64,000 nucleotides of DNA from Pectobacterium parmentieri (GCF_001742145.1 NZ_CP015749.1:3038001-3102000); one strand, 5' to 3'. Counted from the stretch's first letter, positions 29,417 through 40,471 are shown. Notes: generated by a model not told the origin, from the letters alone. Made by a program: numbers and translations.

Positions 29417-31090
29417 TCAACTGCGCGGCGAGGCGAAATCCGTTAAGTCATAACGATGTGGGAACAGATCGTCCAGTTCTGTCTGGTGCGTAATAGCCAC
29501 CACGGTACACATCGGCAACGCCAACTTGACCAGCGCCAGAAGCTGTCTGGCAGAGTCATGATCCAAATTACTGGTCGCTTCATCCAGATAGAGCGTATCC
29601 GGTTTGGCAATCAGCGCGCGGGCAAAGGCAACACGCTGCCGCTCGCCGCCGGAAAACACCCGATCCCAGTTCAGTTGCTCATCCAGACGATCGCGCCATG
29701 CACCCAGCCCGACGCTATCCAGCGTCTGGCGCAGCATCTCGCTATCAGCCAGCGGTGGGTGTGGATAGCAGAGGATCTCCGCCAGCGTCCCCTGGCCTAA
29801 ATAGCTTTGCTGTGGCAACAGCAGGCTGCGCCCTTCGAGCGATTGCCACCGGCCATCGTAATACGGCCATAAACCATGTAGCGTGCGCAGCAGCGTGGAT
29901 TTCCCTAACCCGCTGCGGCCAGAAAATTTACTCCAGCTACCCGCTTCGCAACTCAGATCCACATTTTGCAACAGCGGAGAGCCCTGTGGCGTAGTAAAGG
30001 AGAGCTGTTCAATGCGTAAATCCTGCCCTACTGGCGCATCGGCCTGTTCGGACTGATGACGTTTGATTTCTTCCTTGAACTGGCTCAAACGCGCCATACT
30101 GGCGGACAGAATCACAAATTCCTTGTACTTATGGATAAACCAGCTCAGCGCACCGTGCACCTGCGCAAACGCCCCGCGAATCTGCATCAATCCGCCCAGC
30201 GTCACTGTTTTACTCAAGAAGGCAGGCAACGCCGCAAAGACCGGCACAATCTGGCTCACACGCATATAACCCGTGGTGAAAAAGCCCAGATTACGTTCGG
30301 CATTCATAAAACGCCCCCAGTTCAACACAATGGCAGAGAAATGACGCTGAAGATGACGTTTCTCTTGCGCTTCGCCGCCGTACAGCGCGATTTGCTCAGC
30401 ATTATCATGCTTACGCAGCAACGCGGCGCGGAAATCTGCCTCCGCTTTTTGTTTATCGTAATTAATATCGTGCAGGCGTTTCCCGACCACATGCGTGATC
30501 AGACTGCCGATCAGCGTATACAGAATAGCGATCCAAACCAGATAACCTTTGATTACCCACTCTTCGCCAAACAACATAAAACGCTGAACGCCCGATAACC
30601 CCCACAAGATAACGACAAAAGAAAATAAGCGTGCCGTCACGATCAAAAACTCCACCACCAGGCTAACGGCTTTGTCGACAAACAGGTTGATATCTTCGGC
30701 AATACGCTGATCGGGGTTATCAATCTTGCCCGCCACCGACATACGATAAAATGCCCGCTTCGCCAGCCAGCTCTCCACCAACTCTGCGGTTAACGCACTA
30801 CGCCAGCGAATAATCAGCAGTTTGGTAAACCATTCCTGATACACGATCGACCCGATATAGAGCAGGATGTAAATACCATATTCTTTCATCAGGGAAAGCA
30901 ACAAACTGCCGTCAAATGCCCCTAACGCATCATAAAACGTTTTACTCCACTCGTTTAACAACACGTTGAGATAGACGATCATCCCGCCCATCCCGATGGC
31001 AATGAACAGGAGTAACCAAGCCTGCCAACTTCGTTTGCCGCCCCAAAAGGGACGACAGAGATCGACAAACTGCACCGAGATCTTCTTCAC
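29417..31090 (-). CDS. YddA/FusD-like ABC transporter (fused SbmA/BacA-type membrane domain and ATPase)
   Basis: This 557-residue protein has an ABC_membrane_2-type domain with several membrane helices over about residues 1-330. It includes DNPDQRIAEDINLFVDKAVSLV, the motif shared with E. coli YddA. A C-terminal ATPase follows, with Walker A SGRSGLGKSTLL, signature FSGGERQRVAFARAL, Walker B DTLYLDEATSNLD and H loop AITHQTE. YddA-like proteins accompany M16 proteases and TonB receptors in the PqqL and Fus systems. There they are thought to move peptides or released cofactor into the cytoplasm. Its start overlaps the protease stop by four bases (ATGA). Import direction is inferred. Confidence 0.82.
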   Translation of the reverse strand: MKKISVQFVDLCRPFWGGKRSWQAWLLLFIAIGMGGMIVYLNVLLNEWSKTFYDALGAFDGSLLLSLMKEYGIYILLYIGSIVYQEWFTKLLIIRWRSALTAELVESWLAKRAFYRMSVAGKIDNPDQRIAEDINLFVDKAVSLVVEFLIVTARLFSFVVILWGLSGVQRFMLFGEEWVIKGYLVWIAILYTLIGSLITHVVGKRLHDINYDKQKAEADFRAALLRKHDNAEQIALYGGEAQEKRHLQRHFSAIVLNWGRFMNAERNLGFFTTGYMRVSQIVPVFAALPAFLSKTVTLGGLMQIRGAFAQVHGALSWFIHKYKEFVILSASMARLSQFKEEIKRHQSEQADAPVGQDLRIEQLSFTTPQGSPLLQNVDLSCEAGSWSKFSGRSGLGKSTLLRTLHGLWPYYDGRWQSLEGRSLLLPQQSYLGQGTLAEILCYPHPPLADSEMLRQTLDSVGLGAWRDRLDEQLNWDRVFSGGERQRVAFARALIAKPDTLYLDEATSNLDHDSARQLLALVKLALPMCTVVAITHQTELDDLFPHRYDLTDFASPRS

Positions 31091-33867
31091 TCTTTCACCT
31101 CTTGTGGCAAGGCGATGTAAAGCACCCGGTTATCAGAGTTATAGATCTTCGCCGACATGCCGCGCACGCCTTCCAGTGTGATGCTGTCTGCCAGTTTAGA
31201 TACGCTGCTCAAATAGCGCGGATCGTCATAGTGGCGATAGCTCAGCAACAAGCGACGTTGTATGGTGGTCAGATCGCTCTGACGCCCTTTTTCCGCACGG
31301 ATGAATTGTGCTTTTTGCTCATCCACATCCTGCTGCGTAATCTTTGACGGCAGTTCAGCGAAAGCTTGTTCAGCCAGCGTCCACAGCTCCTGCGCACGCT
31401 CAGGTGCACTGGTGAAGCTCACCTCCGTCTCAATGCGCTGTTTTTTATCTTCCAACTCGCTATCGACACGCATGCGATAAATACCGAGTGCATCATCACG
31501 CAGGCTCGTCTTGAGATATTTACTCGCAATGTTACGAGCAATGCTCACCTGTACCGCAGCCTGCGGCGTCCACATATGCGGTGTGAAACTCCAGGTCAGG
31601 ATATCGGCACGCGGTTCAATATTGATGGCAGAAGTTGCTTCACGTTTACCCGGAAGCGCCAAATGTGACTTCACGTCGCTAGCAGGCTGGCGCGGAATGG
31701 TCGCCAGATAACGTTCAACCTGTGGCAACAGTTGTGCCGCAGGCATATCCGCGATCAGATAATAAGTCACCGGTGCAACAGCGGCTTTATGCCACTGTGA
31801 CAGCAAAGCTGGCGCAGAAACGTGCTTCAGTTCAGCAATGTCAGGCTGTTGCCAGGTGGGTCCACCAAAGCGTAATTTGGTAATTTCGCTGGTTCGCTTT
31901 CCTGACACGGACTGATCGTCATTGGCTTTCTGACGTGCCAGACTCATCATGCTCTCTTTCATCACATCCGGATCGATACCCGGTGCAACATTCAGCTCAC
32001 GGTATAACCCAAACAAACTTGCCAGTTGATCGGTCGGCGCGGTGCCACTGACGGTCAGTTGATCCGCGCCCTGATCGATACTCAGCGACAGCGTTTTTTC
32101 CTTTTTCCAGTTACTGAGCGCTTCCCCGCTCCATGTTGCTGGCCCGCTTTGATTGACCAATTGACTCGCCAGTTGTGCCTGCCACGGATTCAACGTATCT
32201 GCCATGAAGCCAGCCTGACTCGTCGCGGTGAGATACACTTTCTTACCCGCTTCCGGCACACGTAGCCATACCACGCGATCGCCGTTGCTCAACTGCCACT
32301 GCTCAACCTTCTGTGCAGCAAATGTCTTCACCGCCGTGCGCTTTCCGCTTTGCGTCACTGAAGGAAGTTCAGGAATGATTTTCTCTTTTTCCACCTGCAA
32401 CGGTGTCAATGTCGCCACCGTCCACTGCTTTTGCAATTTGATAATCGCATCTGGCTTAGGCAGCGTGAAAGGCGTTGCGCCCGGCACGCTAAACTGCACC
32501 AGCGTATCTGGCGAAGCTAACCAGCGTTGCAGATGGCGGTTCACATCTTCCACCGTGATAGTATCCAGCGCTTCCAGCGCATCTTTACCGCGCTGCTGAC
32601 TACCGACATACGGGCGATCCTGTTGCCAAACGATGGTCAACTGCTGAACCCAATCCGCAAACTCGCGTGTTTCAGGGGTATCACTCATACGCTGCGCGAC
32701 TTCACGAATGTCGGATGTGATCTCCGTGATGTCCTGCTCGTTTAACGGATAGCGTTTTAACCGCTCAATTTCTTTCAGTACGGCAGAAAGCGCAACGTCA
32801 TGGCCTCCCGGCATCACATTGGCGAAAAAGCCCAGTGCGGCGGTGGTTTTACCAATATCTGATTTACGCACCACCAGGCTACTGGCGTCTTGCGGCAACT
32901 CCGCTTGCTGTCGACGCACCTGACGGGTTACCGCAGACATCGTGATTTGCGTCAGCAAACGGTGACGGTATTCTGATTGGCCAAATGCATCTTTATCATT
33001 GAAACGGTAGACAAATGACACCTGGCTGCTACCGCTTTGACTATCCTGTAAACGCGCGACTTTGAGGCGTGGTTTCAGTAACGGTTCGTAGTAATCTTGG
33101 GCTGGCACCGCGACATCCGGCAGTGGTGCAAAATAGCGCTGAATGTCACGTTCCGCATCCGCAGGCGTGATATCACCAATAATCATCAAGCGCATATTCG
33201 ACGGACGATACCAACGCTGATAAAAATCCTGTAATACGCGGGCAGGCGTCTCGTTGATCGATGCTTCTGTGCCAATCGTTGGGCGCGAAGGATAGCGGGA
33301 ATCATGGCGAATCGCCTGTACACGCTGCTGATTCATGCGTTCTGCTACACCCAGCTTGCCACGCCACTCTTCCAAAATGATTTTGCGCTCATCATCCAGA
33401 TCGCTTTGTAACAGCTTGGCATGACCCGTCATCTGGCTCAGCGCCTGTAACGTCGCCCCCAGATCGCGATTACCTTTCGGTGGGCTCATCATATACATGG
33501 TGCGTTCGTAGTTGGTCATGGCGTTATAGTGCTGCGCGCGAACCCAACCTTGTTTGTGCAGTTCCGTGCCCACGCCTTGAGGAAAGGTGTCGGTGGCGCG
33601 AAACACCATGTGCTCCACCATGTGCGCCACACCGGATTCGTTGTCGTTTTCATCGATCGAACCGACATCAACAATCAGGCGAATATCGACCCGCGTCTTC
33701 GCCCCTTCCAACGGCACGAGGGTATAACGCAACCCGTTAGCCAGCGTCCCTTCTTTAATCACCGGTAACGGACTTTTTATTTCGTCCGCCTGGCTCACGC
33801 CCACAATGCTTCCCGCTAACAGGCAAATAACACCCGTCAGCCAATACATAATTTTATTTTTCATCAC
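31087..33867 (-). CDS. PqqL/FusC-like periplasmic M16 metalloprotease
   Basis: This 926-residue protein has a signal peptide (about 1-27, cleaved after VSQA). It has four M16 repeats typical of pitrilysin-type enzymes. The inverted zinc motif HMVEH is at residues 82-86, with the distal ligand Glu in IILEEWRGK about 80 residues later. E. coli PqqL and Pectobacterium FusC have this architecture, and FusC cuts imported plant ferredoxin in the periplasm to release iron. Here it sits 22 bases after a TonB receptor and overlaps an ABC gene. That supports the same receptor-protease-transporter logic. The protein substrate is unknown. Confidence 0.88.
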   Translation of the reverse strand: MMKNKIMYWLTGVICLLAGSIVGVSQADEIKSPLPVIKEGTLANGLRYTLVPLEGAKTRVDIRLIVDVGSIDENDNESGVAHMVEHMVFRATDTFPQGVGTELHKQGWVRAQHYNAMTNYERTMYMMSPPKGNRDLGATLQALSQMTGHAKLLQSDLDDERKIILEEWRGKLGVAERMNQQRVQAIRHDSRYPSRPTIGTEASINETPARVLQDFYQRWYRPSNMRLMIIGDITPADAERDIQRYFAPLPDVAVPAQDYYEPLLKPRLKVARLQDSQSGSSQVSFVYRFNDKDAFGQSEYRHRLLTQITMSAVTRQVRRQQAELPQDASSLVVRKSDIGKTTAALGFFANVMPGGHDVALSAVLKEIERLKRYPLNEQDITEITSDIREVAQRMSDTPETREFADWVQQLTIVWQQDRPYVGSQQRGKDALEALDTITVEDVNRHLQRWLASPDTLVQFSVPGATPFTLPKPDAIIKLQKQWTVATLTPLQVEKEKIIPELPSVTQSGKRTAVKTFAAQKVEQWQLSNGDRVVWLRVPEAGKKVYLTATSQAGFMADTLNPWQAQLASQLVNQSGPATWSGEALSNWKKEKTLSLSIDQGADQLTVSGTAPTDQLASLFGLYRELNVAPGIDPDVMKESMMSLARQKANDDQSVSGKRTSEITKLRFGGPTWQQPDIAELKHVSAPALLSQWHKAAVAPVTYYLIADMPAAQLLPQVERYLATIPRQPASDVKSHLALPGKREATSAINIEPRADILTWSFTPHMWTPQAAVQVSIARNIASKYLKTSLRDDALGIYRMRVDSELEDKKQRIETEVSFTSAPERAQELWTLAEQAFAELPSKITQQDVDEQKAQFIRAEKGRQSDLTTIQRRLLLSYRHYDDPRYLSSVSKLADSITLEGVRGMSAKIYNSDNRVLYIALPQEVKE

Positions 33868-33889
33868 TGACCTTTATTATTTTTATCAC

Positions 33890-36700
33890 TTACCATGAAT
33901 ACGTTACATCCAGCCAGAATTGACGACCCAATCCATAATTAGATTCGTTCTTGTTGGCTTTATTCAGGACATTGAGTACATCTACGCCCACTTTTAGATT
34001 CTGCTTACCTAATGGCTGGGTATAATTCACACGCCAGTCCAGCAGCATATTGTTGCCATACTGCTCTTCTTCATATACATCAGTAGAACCGACATACCCG
34101 GAACAGCGGTCATCATCTGGACAGTTAATAGTTTCAGTACGCTTCATGGCTTTATACCCACCGACATAACTTAAACGCTGTGTCCAATCTAAACGCCAGT
34201 TGGGTATTTCAGTATTCAGCTCAAGAAACGCCGTCCAGGGGCGATTGAAATTATCAGCGGGTTTATCAATCGCGCGGATCATTTTTCCGTTGTAGAGAAT
34301 ATAGCCATCGAGATCTGCCTCGGTGTCATAGTCCTTATTTGAGGAAGTACTTTTATGAATATTCGCTCCCGCCGACCAACTGAATACCGCAGAATTCCAT
34401 TCAATGGGAGAAACAGGCTTGACCATCAAACTAAACGTGTCGGACTCGGATTTACCGTTATTGGTTAATTCATAAGTTTTTGTCGCTGTATTTCTCTCAG
34501 CAGAAAATTGATCTTTTGCTTCACGGTGAACCCATTTCAACGTCCAAACGGTGTCATAAATTCGCTGCTGCGCACCGAGATTGAGTTCGTCACTGTAGGG
34601 AGTATTTAATGACGTGTATCGGTAATCAGCTTGGGTAGATGCCTTATTAAAGACCCACTCACCTGGCGTATTGCTGGAACTCGTTGACAAGGCATTACAT
34701 GATCCACGCGAATTCACATGTTCAGCGCGGCATTCGGTATAGCCCAACTTACGCGCTTCTCTCAGCTTATAAGCCAAAATATTGCCTGCATAGTAACGGT
34801 TTATTCCGCCGAAAAATTCAGTGGAACGATCGCCCCAAACATCATAGCTCGAACTTAAACGTGGAGAGATATTCATGTTTTTCATGTAATCGTCATAATC
34901 AACGCGAATACCGGATGTCACAGCCAGGCGGGAATAGGTTAATGTATCTTGTAGATAAACTGCATAAGTGCTTGCCGCCACTTTTACATCAGACGCTTCA
35001 TATACTGTCCGTTGGCGGAAATACTGCTCACCGTCAATACACGCCGAATCGCCGTTACATACCACAGTACTTTTTCTGTTCGCAGTAGCATAAGCATAGG
35101 AATTGTTCTTACGCTGATAACGAGCCTCGGAAAAATCGGTATCAAAGCCGAAATCAAACTGGTGTTGTACACCCCAGGCAGAAAAAGGATTTAGCTGCCA
35201 ATCGTGTTTAAAATTAATGCCGGATTGCTCGGTTCTTACCGTGCCATATCCTCCCTCTTGAGCTGTGGTTCCAGAGAAACTAGATACCCAGTCAAGGCTG
35301 TCTGTTTTAAGCCAATTATAATAATCATTGCCTCTATTCTTAATAGTATTTTCGTTCTGTTTCCATATTAGCTGTGTGGCGACTTTCCCCCACATATTCT
35401 GATTATCCCACTTCAGGTTGGCATTATATCCGCCACCTTCAGCAGTAAAATTACCATCCTTCGTATTGGAACGCACATAGCTTGCACTATGGGGTGAATG
35501 CATGAGTGATAAGCTAAATTGATTTCGTTCATTAGCATCCCACGCGCCACGTAACATATAGGTTTCGGATTCGCGTGATTGATCTTCCCATCTTTGAAAA
35601 ATCGTATGCCAGAATGGGATGTCAGATTCCTTACGGCTATATACAAACATCAGCGCCGCATTATCATTAAGGGGCTGACTAACATTCAGGTTATAAAAAT
35701 TTTTGGTGAATTTAGGCTGCCTCTTAAGCGTGGTTGCGGCACTAAACGAGGCTTCCTCTTTTTTCTCCAGATGATATTTCGTCCATGATGAACGTGTTGT
35801 GCGGTAAGAGACAGAACCGGATGGCTCGGTAAACGACGGTTTTTTAAGTTTTGCATCAATGACACCGCCAGTGAACTGGCCATACTTCGCCGACACGTTA
35901 CTGTCGTAAACCGACAAGCTTTCAATCAGGCTACTGTCTATCCAAAAAGACTCAGGATGGCCAGATGGGAAATCATTAGGGCCATTCCCATTGGCGACAG
36001 CCCCAACCTCACCGACATTCACGCCTGGGTTCAGACGATCGTTGTTCGACATCCCATCGATCATGAAGTTGTTGTTATAGAACTTCTCACCGTGGAACGA
36101 AACAACGTCAGGAGCCAGTTCTCCAGGTGTCTCACTATTACGTGACGTTTCAGAGAATTGCACGTTTGGATTGGTGCGCAGCAATTCAGTAATATTTCCA
36201 TTAGCGGTCGGTTTTTTTGCGATCTCCTCGGCCACCAACTGCTGACTACCGATCTCCATCGGTCCCGGCGAAATCTGCGCTTTTACCGTGATCACATCGC
36301 CGCTGTTTTCGGTTCCCGAACGACTAGTCGCCGCGCTTGTATTTACCGTCTGAGCCTCATCCGACGCCGACATACTAGCCATTGGGCGAATGATAAACGC
36401 TTTACCGGCGTCTGCAGGCTCTGCATAAAGGTTATTACTGTTCAATAACCGATCCAAAGCCTGCTCAACCGTGTAGTTCCCTTCCAGCGCGGGGGCTTGT
36501 TTTCCTGCAACCAGTTGGCTATCAACCCCAAAGTTGACACCGGTCTGCCGCGCCAATTGTGTTAACGATTTTTCCAATGACTGTGCAGGAAGGTGTATTG
36601 ATTGTGCTGTTGCACCAAACGCCGAACTGCCTCCGCTTAACGCCAGAGTGAGCACCGCTATCGGCCAAATTGTGTTACGCATCCCCAAAAAATTACGCAT
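33890..36700 (-). CDS. TonB-dependent outer-membrane receptor with N-terminal signalling (STN) domain
   Basis: This 936-residue protein has a signal peptide (about 1-30, ending FGA). An STN domain follows at about 33-108 (IHLPAQSLEKSLTQLARQTGVNFGVD). The plug covers about 130-290 (NNNFMIDGMSNNDRLN, VYDSNVSAKYGQFTGGVIDAK). The 22-strand barrel ends in an aromatic residue (LDVTYSW). The STN domain is the mark of receptors that signal through a FecR-type anti-sigma factor, and fecR/fecI homologues lie immediately upstream. Two Cys pairs in extracellular-loop positions (CNGDSACID, CPDDDRCSG) suggest disulfide-stabilised loops. The ligand is unknown; the downstream M16 protease argues for an iron protein or peptide rather than a simple siderophore. 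Confidence 0.9.
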   Translation of the reverse strand: MRNFLGMRNTIWPIAVLTLALSGGSSAFGATAQSIHLPAQSLEKSLTQLARQTGVNFGVDSQLVAGKQAPALEGNYTVEQALDRLLNSNNLYAEPADAGKAFIIRPMASMSASDEAQTVNTSAATSRSGTENSGDVITVKAQISPGPMEIGSQQLVAEEIAKKPTANGNITELLRTNPNVQFSETSRNSETPGELAPDVVSFHGEKFYNNNFMIDGMSNNDRLNPGVNVGEVGAVANGNGPNDFPSGHPESFWIDSSLIESLSVYDSNVSAKYGQFTGGVIDAKLKKPSFTEPSGSVSYRTTRSSWTKYHLEKKEEASFSAATTLKRQPKFTKNFYNLNVSQPLNDNAALMFVYSRKESDIPFWHTIFQRWEDQSRESETYMLRGAWDANERNQFSLSLMHSPHSASYVRSNTKDGNFTAEGGGYNANLKWDNQNMWGKVATQLIWKQNENTIKNRGNDYYNWLKTDSLDWVSSFSGTTAQEGGYGTVRTEQSGINFKHDWQLNPFSAWGVQHQFDFGFDTDFSEARYQRKNNSYAYATANRKSTVVCNGDSACIDGEQYFRQRTVYEASDVKVAASTYAVYLQDTLTYSRLAVTSGIRVDYDDYMKNMNISPRLSSSYDVWGDRSTEFFGGINRYYAGNILAYKLREARKLGYTECRAEHVNSRGSCNALSTSSSNTPGEWVFNKASTQADYRYTSLNTPYSDELNLGAQQRIYDTVWTLKWVHREAKDQFSAERNTATKTYELTNNGKSESDTFSLMVKPVSPIEWNSAVFSWSAGANIHKSTSSNKDYDTEADLDGYILYNGKMIRAIDKPADNFNRPWTAFLELNTEIPNWRLDWTQRLSYVGGYKAMKRTETINCPDDDRCSGYVGSTDVYEEEQYGNNMLLDWRVNYTQPLGKQNLKVGVDVLNVLNKANKNESNYGLGRQFWLDVTYSW

Positions 36701-36771
36701 GAATTTACCCTGAATTATTTTATGTTTTCAGGAGAGAAGACGTTGCGTAGCAGAAATCGGGCAGAAGGAAA

Positions 36772-36786
36772 TAAAAATAATTATCA
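36772..36786 (-). promoter_or_regulatory. Fur-box-like site upstream of the receptor gene
   Basis: TAAAAATAATTATCA matches 12 of 14 defined positions of the 7-1-7 Fur box TGATAAT-N-ATTATCA (read in reverse). It lies about 75 bases before the receptor start, in the 120-base fecR-receptor gap. That gap should also hold the promoter read by the FecI-type sigma factor. Confidence 0.6.
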
Positions 36787-36820
36787 TTTATATTTGAATT
36801 AAGCCTTTTCCAATTGATTA

Positions 36821-37768
36821 TTAACGCTTTTTATTTTCGCTAATCCAGGAAATATAACCGAAGGACTGTCGGACGGAGATAGGAAGGGAGTGTTGCAGTA
36901 ACTCGAGTGCCTGTTGGCTGTTATTCAATGGTAGAACGCCAGTAAAGCGCAAACGCTCAAGTTCCTGACGCTGGCGTGGATCCAGATAAATCAGCCCTGG
37001 ATAGTGGCGGGAAAGTTCATCAATAACCTGAATGAACGGTGCATTTTCAAAAATCAATTGATTGTGAATCCAACCCGTTTCCGTTGATGCACTCACCGGT
37101 CGAGTAATATGGTGCTGATCGAGTCCAACTTGTTGGCCTGCGCCAAGGTCAAGACGGATATCCGGGTTCTTATTTGCAGTAATGCGAACGCGAGACTCGT
37201 CAACGCTTACCAGCGTATCTTCCCCTGCGTCACGCACGCTATAGCGAGTGCCTAAGGCTTGGGCCGTTGCCTGTGCGCTGTCAATCACAAACGGCCTGCT
37301 ACGCGGATCTTTGGCAACATGCGCGTAGACTTCGCCACGTAGCAACGTGACCGTTCGTTTCTGTGATGTAAAGGCGATATTCACAGCCGAATTGCTGTTG
37401 AGCACCAGTTCACTGCCGTCATCCAGCACAATACGTCGCACTTCACCCGCTACCGTTCGTTGGTCGGCCAACCAATAAGCATAAGGTAACTGGCTTAGCA
37501 GCCAGCCCCCTGCGATGAAAATCGCCAGAGCAACATAACGGGATGAACGTGGTTTAGGTGATGTCGAAGCAGGTGTAATTGTCGCACTTGCCCATAATTG
37601 CTGCATTTGATGATAAACCACAGGATGACGAGCATCGATCAGGCACCACTGCTGCCACTCTTTACGCAGTAATATCGCGTCGTCACTATCCTGCTCGACT
37701 TCCGAGAAGCGTAATATCCATTCAGCGGCTTGCTGCTGGATCTGCTCAAAATCAGCGTTACGCTTCAT
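36821..37768 (-). CDS. FecR-type anti-sigma/sigma regulator
   Basis: This 315-residue protein has a cytoplasmic N-terminus with the conserved anti-sigma region (AAEWILRFSEVEQ, then WQQWCLIDARHPVVYHQM). A single membrane helix lies near 84-98. The periplasmic FecR domain contains VAGEVRRIVLDDGSELVLNSNSAVN, RTVTLLRGEVYAHV and ALGTRYSVR. It would receive the STN-domain signal from the receptor and release or activate the sigma factor. Its start overlaps the sigma gene by 11 bases, showing coupled translation. Confidence 0.9.
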   Translation of the reverse strand: MKRNADFEQIQQQAAEWILRFSEVEQDSDDAILLRKEWQQWCLIDARHPVVYHQMQQLWASATITPASTSPKPRSSRYVALAIFIAGGWLLSQLPYAYWLADQRTVAGEVRRIVLDDGSELVLNSNSAVNIAFTSQKRTVTLLRGEVYAHVAKDPRSRPFVIDSAQATAQALGTRYSVRDAGEDTLVSVDESRVRITANKNPDIRLDLGAGQQVGLDQHHITRPVSASTETGWIHNQLIFENAPFIQVIDELSRHYPGLIYLDPRQRQELERLRFTGVLPLNNSQQALELLQHSLPISVRQSFGYISWISENKKR

Positions 37769-38279
37769 CCTGTTCCTGAAAAAAAATCCGACTGTGGAAA
37801 TGCACCATCGCTTTTGCCAGATATTGCTTTACGCTACTTTCGCTCACATGCAACGTCTCAGCAATCGTGCGGTAGTCGTATCCTTCCACACGCGCCATAA
37901 TGAATGCGCGCTGTACTTTTTCGTCTAGCTCATGCGTCAAAATATGCAGCGCCGTCGCCACCAGTTGGCTTATCGCAACACGGTATTCCGCAGACTGCTC
38001 TTCTTCCCCATCAACCAGCAGCGCTAATGCAGATAACGCATCTTGCTCCAACTTACGCTTACGGAACTGATCGATCATGACATGATTCGCCGTCACCATC
38101 AGATAAGCCTTCGGCTGTCGGATAGCGGAGGGATCGGCAAGCGTCAGAAGTTTAAGAAAGGTGTCATGGGTAAGATCATCTGCCTGATGGATACAGCCCA
38201 TTTTTTTACAAAGCCATCCCCGCAGCCATCCTTGGTGGGTCTGGTAAAAATCACTCCAGAAAGAAGTTAGCTGCGTCAT
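37758..38279 (-). CDS. FecI-family ECF sigma factor
   Basis: This 173-residue protein has ECF regions 2 and 4 only: DDLTHDTFLKLLTLADPSAIRQPKAYLMVTANHVMIDQFRKRK (region 2) and ALHVLT-like to VEGYDYRTIAETLHVSESSVKQYLAKAM (region 4). E. coli FecI has the same length. I chose ATG 38279 (MTQLTSFWSDFYQ); a TTG six codons upstream is less likely. Neither has a strong ribosome site. It should transcribe the receptor-protease-ABC operon. A near-perfect Fur box lies about 45 bases upstream. Confidence 0.9.
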   Translation of the reverse strand: MTQLTSFWSDFYQTHQGWLRGWLCKKMGCIHQADDLTHDTFLKLLTLADPSAIRQPKAYLMVTANHVMIDQFRKRKLEQDALSALALLVDGEEEQSAEYRVAISQLVATALHILTHELDEKVQRAFIMARVEGYDYRTIAETLHVSESSVKQYLAKAMVHFHSRIFFQEQDEA

Positions 38280-38320
38280 AGTGGTTTCAACAGGCAAAAA
38301 ACAGATGATATTAGTTTAAT

Positions 38321-38335
38321 TGATACTCATTATCA
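38321..38335 (-). promoter_or_regulatory. Fur box upstream of the ECF sigma gene
   Basis: TGATACTCATTATCA differs from the 7-1-7 consensus TGATAAT-N-ATTATCA at a single position. It predicts iron-repressed expression of the sigma/anti-sigma pair. Confidence 0.8.
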
Positions 38336-38418
38336 TCTAAGCCTGTGACGCGATGCAACACTTTTTAAACAACGCCCTTCCGAGCATCGCAGATGGGAAT
38401 GATTGTAACCACCAACAA

Positions 38419-38844
38419 TCAATATTCCCGATCTTCAATCAGGCGTTTTCCCAACGTGACGCTATCGACGATCTCGTAGTCGAGTTTTTCATACATACCG
38501 ATCACGGCGTCGTTGTCTTCACGCACCATCAGGTGGATCTTCGGACAGCCGCGGGCAATCAGTTTTTTCTCCAGACGGCTAACCAACGCGTTAGCAATGC
38601 CGCGCCCACGAAAATCAGGGTGTACGCCCAAATAGTATGCAGACCCACGGTGGCCGTCGTACCCACCCATCACCGAGGCTACGATTTCGCCGTTCACCTC
38701 TGCGACCAGAAACAGATCGGGATCGTGATTAAGCTTACGTTCGATGTCCATTTCAGGATCGTTCCACGGACGCAGCAAATCGCAACGTTCCCAGAGGGTG
38801 ATCACGGCTTCAAAGTCATCCTGCCTGAATATGCGGATTTCCAT
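38419..38844 (-). CDS. ypeA: YpeA, GNAT-family acetyltransferase
   Basis: This 141-residue GNAT protein is nearly identical in sequence to E. coli YpeA. It has the acetyl-CoA loop [25 protein letters not shown] and the conserved [15 protein letters not shown]. Its substrate is unknown. I chose ATG 38844 ([11 protein letters not shown]) to match the family; an ATG four codons upstream is possible. It is divergent from hemF; E. coli has amiA between them, which is absent here. Confidence 0.9.
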   Translation of the reverse strand: MEIRIFRQDDFEAVITLWERCDLLRPWNDPEMDIERKLNHDPDLFLVAEVNGEIVASVMGGYDGHRGSAYYLGVHPDFRGRGIANALVSRLEKKLIARGCPKIHLMVREDNDAVIGMYEKLDYEIVDSVTLGKRLIEDREY

Positions 38845-38947
38845 CACAGTCGCCATTTTGTAATAAGGTAAATCGTGATTATCGCGTGATTTTTATCAGA
38901 CGCAATCCAAAATTGCGTACCGCTATCAGGAATCACACAACGGGTGA

Positions 38948-39958
<1,011 letters not shown>

Positions 39959-39961
39959 GTC

Positions 39962-40414
39962 ATGCAGATTTGGGTCGATGCCGACGCCTGCCCTAACGTT
40001 ATCAAAGAAGTGCTGTTTCGCGCGGCGGATCGCACACAAATGCAAGTCACGTTGGTCGCTAATCAGACCATAAAAGTGCCGCCGTCACGCTTTATTAGCA
40101 CGCTGCGCGTCTCTGCAGGTTTTGACGTCGCCGACAATGAAATTGTGCGCCGCGTTGAAACGGGCGATCTGGTGATCACCGCCGATATTCCGCTGGCATC
40201 GGAAGTGATAGAAAAAGGTGGCATCGCGTTGAACCCGCGTGGCGAGCGCTATACGCCGGACACCATTCGGGAGCGCCTGAACATGCGCGATTTTATGGAC
40301 ACCATGCGCGCCAGCGGGATACAAACCGGCGGCCCCAGTGCCTTAAACCAGCGCGATCGTCAGCAGTTTGCCAATGAACTGGACAAGTGGTTGCAGCAGG
40401 TACGGAAGCCATAG
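39962..40414 (+). CDS. yaiI: YaiI/YqxD family (UPF0178, DUF188) protein
   Basis: This 150-residue protein shows the family core: [43 protein letters not shown] segment ([26 protein letters not shown]) and [24 protein letters not shown]. The Asp-rich start and TADIPLA suggest a PIN/NYN-like fold, but no function is established. It is tightly linked to hemF. Confidence 0.88.
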   Translation: MQIWVDADACPNVIKEVLFRAADRTQMQVTLVANQTIKVPPSRFISTLRVSAGFDVADNEIVRRVETGDLVITADIPLASEVIEKGGIALNPRGERYTPDTIRERLNMRDFMDTMRASGIQTGGPSALNQRDRQQFANELDKWLQQVRKP

Positions 40415-40471
40415 TTATTTGGGCATGGTTACAGGGGAATAGTTATTGGAACCATCATTATCTGAGCAGTA

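Noticed and set aside
29417..38279. Calling the block the canonical Fus ferredoxin operon
   Set aside because: The receptor-protease-ABC set fits, but the FusB TonB homologue is absent and FecI/FecR plus an STN domain are present, so only a Fus/PqqL-like label is justified.
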